Of a stretch of DNA of 13,719 nt, positions 1 to 7,982 are shown piece after piece (the first letter of the stretch is position 1; every line of letters starts with the position of its first letter). The position numbers and the translations under genes are program-made. The stretch spans positions 1,219,409 through 1,233,127 of the forward strand of contig PJRA01000272.1 of the NCBI GenBank assembly GCA_016987375.1. The letters run 5' to 3'. Origin of the DNA: Brachionus koreanus (taxonomy: Eukaryota > Rotifera > Eurotatoria > Ploima > Brachionidae). Below the pieces are notes generated by a model. It was given only the letters and a program-made list of their open reading frames with translations. It was not told the DNA's origin and did no database searches.

Positions 1-217
1 TCCGGTTTTTGAGTGTTAATAAGTAATAAACTAATTGAGATTTAAACAACCATTATATTCTATCTAATTAAATATCAATTGAAAATTAATTTTATTTCGT
101 TAATTGATTAAAAAAATATTAGTTTTTACATGAAATGGAAAAAAATCTTAAAATGAAAAAATTTTATCTTGAGACAAGAATTCTTTTTTTTATAATCTTT
201 AACACTCAAAGGACCGG
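1..217. repeat. Inverted repeat at left window edge, possible truncated MITE
   Basis: Positions 2-19 (CCGGTTTTTGAGTGTTAA) are repeated in inverted orientation at 201-217, which read on the other strand give CCGGTCCTTTGAGTGTTAA, so the arms match apart from a small indel and substitution. The right arm runs on into a near-palindrome, GGTGTCAATTTAACACC, at 216-232. The left arm begins at the edge of the window, so any matching extension and target-site duplication cannot be seen. The roughly 180 bp between the arms are AT-rich and show no gene. A short non-autonomous DNA transposon cut by the window edge is the simplest explanation. Chance pairing of AT-rich DNA is less likely because the arms include the CCGG and GAGTG blocks. 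Confidence 0.35.
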
Positions 218-512
218 TGTCAATTTAACACCTTTTTTAATACTCTATATCTTTGGAACTGTTCATCACATTTCCCAAAAATGCAATTTTATTTTAAAAT
301 ATTTATTCACAATAACAGATTCAGAAAGTTTTAGTGAGAGATGATTTATTTTCTATAAGATATATCAGAATAAAGAAAGTTGTCAAACTGTCACTAATCC
401 TTTAGGTTTAATACATCTGCTTCATAAATATTGATTTTTAACCAACAAAATATTTAAATGAATTTAAAAAAAAATTTAAAAAACAAATAAAATTAGAAAA
501 AAAACTATTTAC

Positions 513-1742
513 TTTTTTAAAGCTATTTGATTGTATTTCTTCAAATTCTGCATTCGAATGAGTTATTTTAGCTTGAACTCTATCAGTCGAATTATTAAAT
601 TCAATCGGTTGAGCTTCATTTTTACGCTTTTTACTATTAACAGAAGTCTGATCATTTCCATTTAAAACTTTATTTTCTTTATTCTTAGTTAAATCATTGT
701 TATCTGGACGATTTATCTCCGTTTTTATTTCCATTTCGTCTTCTTCAACAATTTTTTTTATTTTTTTTATAGTGTTACTAACTGTCGCTTTGACGCTTTC
801 ACTATTCGAGCTATTTAGCTCATTTTCTACAAGATTTTTTTTTCCAGCTTCATCGTCTTCTTCTCCACTGTCAGACTCTTCATCGTCATCGTCCATTTCG
901 TCATCACTACTTGATGTTTCTTCTTCACTATCCTCATCCTCACTCTCTTCCGATTCACTATACTCTTCGCTGTCTTCACTATCATCCTCGCTTTGCTCCG
1001 ATATATTTTCCATTTTGGTTGACTTTTTTGACTTTTTTACCTCGTCAATAGTTGCCAACTTCAATTTTTCTCTATTAATGTAAAAAACCCCTCTTTTGGG
1101 AACTAGATTTTTTGGTATATGGACGTCTTGAGCGTCTGAATTATCTATAAACGAGTCGCTTTCATCGTACCCCTTACCCAAGTGACTAAAATCGGCATAC
1201 CGAAACTTGTTTAAGTCCAGGCCATTTATACCTTTTAGAGCTTTTTTCTTGCTTTTAGAGTTTTGTACTACTTCGCTTTCATTTGTGTTCTCTTCCTCAT
1301 AAAATTCATTCGATTCATCAGCCTCCTCTCGATCCATGTCTTTGCTTAAAATAATTTTGTGACGGAATGTTGACAAAAGGTCTTTAACTCTTTTTTTTTC
1401 GATTTGAAACTGACCATCAATGATGGATAATTCTTTTTTAGTAATAGCAGTCAGTCGCGGCGTGTTGTTATCTTCTGTGATGCCATTTTGAGTTTTCTTT
1501 TCGATTCGTTTCATTGCTTTAAAGGCACGAAGACATAGTTTATTATAATTAAATTCGGAAAAATTATCTGAAGACGGTTTTTCCAGTTTTAAATCAAATC
1601 GGATCGAAGGAATCTCTATTTGATTTTTTTTCTTATTTGGGTCTATTGGTAAATTCAACTGTTCCATGTCCGAACTCTGCTTACCAGTCATCAACGATCT
1701 AAATGTCACATTATTTGGCGTTTTATTATGAATATCATTCAT
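513..1742 (-). CDS. UBN1: Ubinuclein / Hpc2-related domain protein, HIRA complex histone chaperone subunit (3' end incomplete)
   Basis: The 410 confidently coding residues start at an ATG at 1742. Residues 178-230 contain the Hpc2-related domain: GKGYDESDSFIDNS at 189-202 is the family signature, followed by a VPKRGVFYINREKL block at 214-227. In ubinuclein this domain binds histone H3.3-H4 and joins UBN to HIRA and CABIN1 for replication-independent nucleosome assembly in the nucleus (family knowledge). Residues 248-299 are a very acidic Ser/Glu/Asp tract, and a basic patch (KKRK) lies at 371-374, both usual in histone chaperones. After Lys410 a phase-0 donor (GTAAAT) appears. The frame stays open to 438, but those 24 residues are Phe/Asn-rich and read like translated intron. 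Vertebrate ubinucleins are over 1000 residues and have a middle domain that is not visible here, so exons probably continue beyond the left edge. If there is no further exon, an AATAAA on the minus strand at 345-350 could end the message. Confidence 0.87.
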
Positions 1743-1766
1743 CTATGCAGGCAGAAAATAAAATAA
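1743..1766 (-). promoter_or_regulatory. 3' splice-site-like sequence abutting the ubinuclein ATG
   Basis: Read on the minus strand, a pyrimidine-rich stretch (TTTTATTTTCTGCCTGCATAG) ends in AG directly before the start codon. It could be the acceptor of a 5'-UTR intron or a spliced-leader trans-splice site. The Myt1 and TIR genes have similar AGs 2-3 nt upstream of their ATGs. No donor or upstream exon was identified. Confidence 0.4.
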
Positions 1767-3333
1767 TTTTTAAATATATTTTAATTTTATTTTAGAATTT
1801 TTTTTTCTGATTAAATTTTCAGATGTATGTACGCTCATTTTTGAAATTAAGGTGCAATTTTTTTTTGCTTTTCTTTACTTAATTAAATCAAAGTCAATTT
1901 TAATTTAGTTCAAGTTCATAACCTTAACATTTAGAGTTTTTTTTTTTTTAACCAAAACTAAACAAAAAGTGAAAAAAAAATTTTCTAATCAAAAAAATAA
2001 ACAAAGCTACTCTAAAAGTATTTTGCATTCATATTTAAAAGGATTGTTAAACTCAACTAGCTGACCAGGTATTTGTTGACGCTGGGTTATACTGCTCTAT
2101 TTCATTTCAAACTTAAGTTATTTTCTGGAAGATCTAAAAAAATCATGTAAAATTAAAACAAAAAAATAGACTTATAACTAGTAATATAGTACTTCCTTGC
2201 CTTGTAAGAAGCAGAAGAAAGTTGTCTTTTGCCGAATTGGCAATGTGTATATGCGTTTAAAATGCTTGGTACTGCTGAAAATTTATGGTATGAAAAAAAT
2301 ATGATTTTTTTTCTAATGAAAACAATTATTATTTTTTATTATAATTTCATGAATATTTTAAAATAAAATTTAATAAAAATAAAGACGATACAGCAAAAAT
2401 TATTGTTAAAAAATTATTTCAAATTATAAAATTTTTAAATAACCAAAATTCTTGAAAAAAGATAGTTAGCTTTTAAAAATCAAAATATGAATGAATGAGT
2501 ATTTGAAATCTTACGAAAAATCATTGAATAAATAAGACAGTTTGAATTTACGACAATAAATAAAAATTTATACAAAAATATTCGTTTTTTTCATGAGAGT
2601 ATATCATTTAAAAATATAATTCAATAAATTCAAACTATAAATACAATTTTAAATACACTTTATCTTAATCAAGTGAAATTCTCTGATAGCGTTAGTTTTT
2701 TAATTATTACGGATTTTAAATTCAAAATTTTGGGCTGTATTTTAAAAAATTATTTATTTTTATCTTTTTTTGAGTCCATATATTAATTATTTTCTAAATC
2801 TAGGCTATTCTTTTGAGCTCTTTAATTATACGCTTATAATTTTAAAAGAAAAGTTTTTAAATTTTTTTAAAAATAAAATTTAGAATACTAAAAAAACTAA
2901 AAATCCATCAAGCAAAATTAGTGAAATATTATATTAACATTAAAAAAAAACGAGATTTAGGTGTTTGGAATTCAACAGGGTTTTGGATGACGAAATGGAA
3001 TTCAACTTATTTTTAAGCTAAATAAAATTAAAAATAAGAAATAGATTAAGATTGTTTTGCAACAATAATTTGATTATTGTAATAAATGTAATTCATTTTA
3101 TTCAAATAATTAAAAAAAAAATTAAAGATTAAAACCCTAAATACTTGGAATTTACATTTTTCAAGTAGAAATAATTGGATTCAAATTTTTGAACAAATAA
3201 AGAAAAAGTTATTTACAAATAAAAATTATTTTACTTGAGAGATCTTACTTTTTCCATTTTAGTAATTTAAATAAAAATTAAAACAAACTTTATGAATTAA
3301 ATAAAAAAAAATATTCTAAAAATTAAATTAGAA
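1745..3333. other. Intergenic region between divergent ubinuclein and Myt1 genes
   Basis: About 1.6 kb of AT-rich DNA separates the two divergent start codons, so it must hold both promoters unless these are displaced upstream by 5'-UTR introns or trans-splicing. Homopolymer runs and short hairpins are common, for example around 3050-3085. No TATA-type element stands out from the AT background. A less AT-rich island at about 2040-2290 holds the unassigned minus-strand frames listed separately. The 10-mer GGAATTCAAC occurs twice, at about 2967 and 2998. Nothing else is recognisable. Confidence 0.6.
2007..2274 (-). other. Possible coding scraps (two exon-like pieces), unidentified
   Basis: On the minus strand an acceptor (ATTTTCAG) precedes an open segment at 2274-2193 that encodes a peptide containing YTLPIRQKTTFFCFLQGKE. 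It stops at a GT donor at 2192-2191. A second open segment at 2096-2007 encodes a peptide containing RQQIPGQLVEFNNPFKYEC and ends in TAG. The phases agree if the two are joined across a 96-nt intron, but the second acceptor has no pyrimidine tract. The G+C content is higher than the flanks. No ATG-bearing exon is visible upstream. It could be a decayed gene, the tail of an unrecognised gene, or chance. Frames of this length alone are not significant in this DNA. Confidence 0.2.
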
Positions 3334-6300
3334 ATGGAAGTTGTAGATAGACTAATTCAAAAGAGCTCTTCTTCACTTAAGATTGTTCAACTAATCGATG
3401 AACTTAATCCGACTCAAAAAATGAGCAATAACAGCATAAATATGTCGCCAAAGGCTCGACCTTTACCAAAATTTTTTGCCGAAACAACCCAATTTTCAAC
3501 CAAAAAGGAACGCGAAACTCCCAAATTCAGCGAAATACATCCACCAAAGCCACCTATCAAAAGTTGTCCGCCCATTAGTCGACTAAGACCACCGATAAAA
3601 TCAAATTTTGAAGGTGCCCGAGTAATTTCATTTGTTAATAAAAGCTCAGATGATCCCGGTACCAATTAAGATTGAAATTAAAGCGTCATAAGATCTTAAA
3701 CTATTTTAATTAAGAGTTAATCAGCAAACATTATGATGAAACAAAAAAAGATTTATTTTTTGAGCAATGTTTTATTATAGAAGGGAGCTTAGGCTGTGGT
3801 TCATTTGGAAAAGTAATTTTGATCGGGAAATTTTTTAAAAAAAATTATATGTTTTAACTTATTAGGTTTACAAAGTGAAGAGCAAGGAGGACGGAAAATA
3901 CTATGCTGTAAAAAAATCACGAGAAAAATTCAAAGGTTCATCGGACAGGTAAATTTATTTTGTTTAAAAAAAAAAAGAATAAGAAAAGAAAGCTTTTTTA
4001 AAGAATTAGAAAGTTAGAAGAAGTAGCCAAACACGAGGAGCTGCCGCCTCATAGAAATTTTGTCAAGTTTTATAGAGCATGGGAAGAACGACAAAGACTT
4101 TACATTCAAATTGAACTTTGTCAAATGAGGTTTAATTCTTATAAATAATTTAAGAATTTTTTTCAAAAATTTTTTCTTTTTTTTCAAAAAAATAGTTTAA
4201 ACACTTATGCTGAAAAGCATCATTACATACCTGAAGAAACCATATGGAATGTTTTGGTTGATTTATTACAAGCTCTGAAGCATTTGCACGACAAAAAATT
4301 TGTTCATATGGATATCAAACCAGAAAATATTTTCATTTCTTTTGACAACAACTGTAAACTAGGTGATTTTGGTCTAATGATCGATCTAGAAAAAGTAGCC
4401 AAAATTAATTTTCTTGTTAATTTAACTCTATTTGAGCCTCAAGAATGATCTAAGAGAAGTTCAAGAAGGCGATCCGAAATATCTAGCACCAGAGGTGTTA
4501 CACTCAAATTATAATATTACTTGTGCAGCTGATGTATTTAGTTTAGGAATGACCATACTGGAGCTTGCGACCGATCTTGATCTGCCGAGAGGAGGTGAAC
4601 CATGGCACAAGTTGAGAAATGGACAAATACCTCCACATTTAGTCAGCTCATTGAGCCACGATCTGATTGACATAATAATGAAAATGATTGAGCCTGATCA
4701 TTTAAAAAGAGCAAGGGTAGACCAATTGCTTAATATGCCAAGAATAAAATGTCTCATAAATAAAAATAGACGCAAGATGATTTTGAAAAATACATATAAA
4801 TATTTGACAAACATTTTTTTTACTATTAAAAAAGTGTCTCTAACTATATTGACTAGCATTTTGTTTCCAGTTTTTAAAATAAGAAATGCAATTGAATATT
4901 TTCGTAAGATAAAATCGGCCAAATATTCCTTATTAAACAATTCGAACACAAAAACAAATGAAGCATCTGATTTAGATAAACAAAATACATCAACTCCGAA
5001 AAAAAATGAAAATGAAAATTGTGCGCCCATTTTGATGCAGATTGATGACGATGATGGACCAGGTTAAGTGTTCTATTTTTCTAATTACTAAAAATATATA
5101 ATTAAAATCAAGAAATGCTTAAACAAAAACCAGATTGATTAAAATTTATTCAACAATATATTTAACAAGATTCTAATTTTTTAAAGACAGTTTTGCTATT
5201 TGGTTTTTATTTTATCTAAAATGTAAAAGATTTTATTAAGTAAATATAATTGGCATAGGAGACGGCTTATACCTTTTTTTAAAGTACTATGTCTGTGAAT
5301 TACTTTATATATATATACATTTTTTTAATTAAATTAAATTTGATTAGATGAATATGAAAAAAAAAAAGATAGATTTTAACACTAGAAAAAGGCAAAGGAA
5401 AATTTTTGATCAAATTTCATTTTTCAAAAATTATCAAAACATTCTAAATGCGCAATTAGATTTCAACGCATTTTTAGATATTAAAATCCTTTTTCAAAAG
5501 TCTAAAAATAAAGCTTTGAAATGTAACCAAATATCAAAAATCTGCGATGATTTGATCATTTTTGAAAAATGAAATTTGATCAAAAATTTTACTTTGCCCT
5601 AGAGAAAGTCCGGTTGTTTCATTGCAAAATTAATGAATTAATATCTAGATTAATAAAAAAATATTTAAAAATAAATCAATTTTATAAAAATAAATAAAAT
5701 TTTTTAGCTCCAACAAGCCATTTATTTTGAAAAACTTGTCTCTTTTAGAAAAAATATCAAGTAAATATTTTAAAAATCCGGTCAATCAGACCTATGAGGC
5801 TTACTAGTATTAAAATGAATATATTATGATGGTATTTAAATAGAAACAAAGAAAGCATAAGTATTGAGCAAATAATTGAAAATCATCATTTATTAATATA
5901 TATAATATTTTTTAAATTTAATTGAAAGACTTATCTGAATGCAGAATTTTAAGTAATTGAATAAAAAAATGCTTTTTTTCATAGAATTTGCAGTAGATTT
6001 TCAAAAATTAAACTTAATTTGTAAAATGTCTAAAAATATGTTATTTTAATATTTTTTTTTGGTAAATTAGATTTTTGGTTTTTTGTTTGGTTCAGAATTT
6101 CGCAAATAATTGTTTCTAGACTTAAAAAATAGAACCTTGGTAGAATTTGAAAAGCTATATTTTCTCAATGAAAAAATTTAAAAGAACATTCCTTAATTAA
6201 ATTTTAAAATAATTTGATTAAAAAATTGAATAATTATATTTTATATATTTATTTAAATATTTAATTAATAATTGTATAATTTAGATCACCCGATTTTAAT

Positions 6301-6728
6301 CAATGACAGCTTTAATGCAAACAACAATTCATATTTGAATCCATTAATCGATTCTTCTTCGTCATTTAGTGACCAAAGTGAATTTTCTATTCAAAACAGG
6401 TATTTGAAGATTTAAAAAGTTTAATTCGATGGTTTAATAATTTTTTTACAGATTTCGAAGCTCAAGGAAAACTCATACGGAACCTGCGCACAACAAACTA
6501 CACAAACACAACTTTTTACTAAATTTAGAAATGTCGCCGACAAGTTCATTATCACCTACAAAAAATTCGCCATGGAAACAAGCGTCAATGCACAATTCCA
6601 AATATGAATTAACTCCGTTAGGCTTTACCAGACAAAAACTGATTTTCGATGAAGAAGATGATGATAAAGAGAACAAAAACATTTTAGAGTGCAACAATTC
6701 CAAGTCAGTTCGTCTTAAATGCGACTGA
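3334..6728 (+). CDS. PKMYT1: Myt1 membrane-associated Cdk1-inhibitory kinase, 8 exons
   Basis: Joining 3334-3658, 3715-3812, 3866-3948, 4010-4129, 4196-4394, 4444-5062, 6285-6399 and 6452-6728 gives a continuous 611-residue protein. All introns are GT-AG and phases agree. Myt1 phosphorylates Cdk1 on Thr14/Tyr15 at ER/Golgi membranes and holds cells in G2 (family knowledge). Visible landmarks are the glycine loop GCGSFG at 135-140, followed by VYKVKSKEDGKYYAVKKS, which is very Myt1-like. The ATP lysine is K157. The catalytic loop is HMDIKPEN (D248), with Met where most kinases have Arg; Myt1 has Leu there. DFG is at 266-268 and the EGDPKYLAPE activation segment at 283-292. After the kinase domain, a hydrophobic stretch at 394-420, interrupted by KK, matches the position of the Myt1 membrane anchor. 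The N-terminal 125 residues are Pro/Lys-rich. The C-tail has several Ser-Pro/Thr-Pro sites and a KEN box at 592-594. Introns are 49-66 nt except intron 6 (1222 nt), which carries a MITE. The start is the first in-frame ATG. Confidence 0.95.
5063..6284 (+). other. Long sixth intron of Myt1 (1222 nt)
   Basis: The donor is GGACCAG/GTTAAG and the acceptor is TATAATTTAG/ATCACC, both phase 1. Joining them keeps the frame open into the acidic, Asn/Ser-rich tail. Apart from the MITE at 5391-5598 the intron is AT-rich, with no further exon that I could fit in phase. It is about 20 times longer than the other Myt1 introns. Confidence 0.75.
5391..5598. mobile_element. 208-bp MITE, Mutator-like by target duplication, inside Myt1 intron 6
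   Basis: The first 52 bases (5391-5442) and the reverse complement of the last 52 (5547-5598) match at 49 positions, differing only at bases 8, 42 and 49. Both ends start GGCAAAG. The element is flanked by CTAGAAAAA (5382-5390) and CTAGAGAAA (5599-5607), an 8/9 match. A 9-bp target duplication with long terminal inverted repeats is typical of Mutator-like elements (family knowledge). The roughly 104-bp centre has no transposase, so it is non-autonomous. The few differences between the arms suggest a fairly recent insertion. It lies on neither splice site. Confidence 0.85.
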
Positions 6729-6874
6729 TAAGTTTTCGAGAAAAATTCATGACATTTTTCAATCCGTTTAGTAGTTTGTTTGATGACAAAAAATTTAATT
6801 TATTAATTAAATATTGTTTGTATTTTTATTTTAGATTTTGTATCATTTCAGCTTAGCTTGAGTAAAGACCTAGG

Positions 6875-6880
6875 AATAAA
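6875..6880 (+). terminator. Candidate poly(A) signal for Myt1
   Basis: AATAAA lies about 147 nt past the TGA stop. Another AATAAA at 6906-6911 is an alternative. In such AT-rich DNA the hexamer is frequent by chance. Confidence 0.4.
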
Positions 6881-7527
6881 GAATTAGATTTTGATTAATT
6901 TGTAAAATAAATCAAATTTTGTATTTTGTCAAATTTTACAATTTTATTAGAGAATTGAATTTTTTTGTTGATTTAAGTAGATGTGTATTGGAATGAAACG
7001 GCCAAAGGGCTTATTAAATTATTTTCATTCAAATGATTGTTATTTTCTATTATCAAGCTACATTACCACATGTCTAAATGAAGATTTATGTAAAGTTAAT
7101 CTTAGTGAAAATTTGACAATTTAATTTTTTTTAATTTTTTTTTGAAAATCAGTGAATTACTGTCAAATAAAAATTCGGAAATTAAAACTTTACTTTTTTT
7201 TCAAATGAACATTTTTTTGGAACAAGAAATAAAAATTCACTAATTTATCTGTTCTGTATCAATGTCAAATTTAATCAAAATTGAAATTAAAAAGATTTTT
7301 TAGATTTATTGAAGAATGAATGTTAAAAATGAATCACAACTAGGCAAAAAAAAAATAAAAAGACTTTTTCGAATTAACATTTTTAAAATAAACTCCAACA
7401 GAATGCCATTTTTCTAAAAAATAATTTGCTACTTATATAAAAATATTTTTTGAATTTTTCTCCAGGAAGTTAGGAGGTGTTCATTTAAAGAAAGACATTA
7501 GTTATATAAAAATTCTAATTTGACATA

Positions 7528-7714
7528 CTATTCGATTGATTGTAAAATAGGAAGAGTCTTTTTCAAGTAGACATCATGAGTAAATGTGCAAAGTCTTGAT
7601 GATGTCTAACCAGTGCCGTTTAAAGCATTTTTTGATAAATTTTTAACTCACCTTCTTCAAGTTTTTAGCTATCACAGCCAAAATTTGATTTTCAAGATTG
7701 GTACATGATTTGAT
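7528..7714 (-). other. Possible two-exon coding remnant, unidentified
   Basis: On the minus strand an open segment at 7714-7652 (21 codons, including LENQILAVIAKNLKK) ends at a strong donor, GTGAGT. After a 46-nt intron ending GGTTAG, a phase-matched segment at 7605-7528 encodes 25 residues, including RLCTFTHDVYLKKTLP, before TAG. The first piece is closed upstream by TAA, with no ATG or usable acceptor, so an intact gene is not supported. It may be a degenerate gene, the end of a transposon protein, or coincidence. It lies 264 bp downstream of the TIR-SAM stop on the same strand. Confidence 0.25.
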
Positions 7715-7976
7715 TTAGTTAGTCCACTTCAATGGAGATTGTTTTGCTTATTTTTATTTTTACAAATTAGTAAAAAAAAAATAATTTAGTAAAAGGCGTC
7801 CGAACAAAAAAAATTTAATGTTAGGTATTCAATGTTTATATTAACAATTTAGAATTTTTAATTGAATAATTAGAGTTTGCAGTCTGGAAATTTGAGAAGG
7901 ATTTTTTCTCCTTATTTTAAGTCAAATAACAAAATAGAAACATTAAACTGCATCTAATTTTATAAATAAATTAAAT

Positions 7977-7982
7977 TTTATT
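7977..7982 (-). terminator. Poly(A) hexamer overlapping the TIR-SAM stop codon
   Basis: On the minus strand the end of the gene reads TTTAAATAAAATTT, so the TAA stop lies inside AATAAA. If used, the 3' UTR would be only a few tens of nucleotides. Many other A/T-rich hexamers follow, so its use is uncertain. Confidence 0.35.

Larger units (their letters stand above)
6729..7976. other. Intergenic region between convergent Myt1 and TIR-SAM genes
   Basis: About 1.25 kb of AT-rich sequence holds the 3' UTR and poly(A) signals of Myt1 and whatever 3' UTR the TIR gene has. The only structured part is at 7528-7714, where two exon-like minus-strand pieces and a small hairpin occur. No RNA gene or complete protein gene was found. 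Confidence 0.55.

Noticed and set aside
135..344. Plus-strand 69-codon frame
   Set aside because: It runs across the right arm of the left-edge inverted repeat, has a composition like translated AT-rich DNA and no recognisable domain or splice context.
697..1083. Plus-strand Ser/Phe-rich 128-codon frame
   Set aside because: It is the opposite-strand shadow of the acidic Asp/Glu/Ser tract in ubinuclein.
3414..3665. Minus-strand 83-codon frame
   Set aside because: Shadow of Myt1 exon 1, which is supported by in-phase splicing into the kinase domain.
4698..5030. Minus-strand 110-codon frame
   Set aside because: Shadow of Myt1 exon 6; Phe-rich composition comes from the antisense of Lys/Asn codons.
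5348..5572. Plus-strand 74-codon frame inside Myt1 intron 6
   Set aside because: Most of it is the 208-bp MITE, and it begins in flanking poly-A sequence. It has no family features and is not needed for the Myt1 reading frame.
6473..6703. Minus-strand 76-codon frame
   Set aside because: Shadow of Myt1 exon 8.
7569..7607. Hairpin with 9-bp arms AGACATCAT/ATGATGTCT
   Set aside because: Loop of 21 nt and short arms; it lies within the exon-like piece and could easily be chance. No terminator or RNA family is implied.
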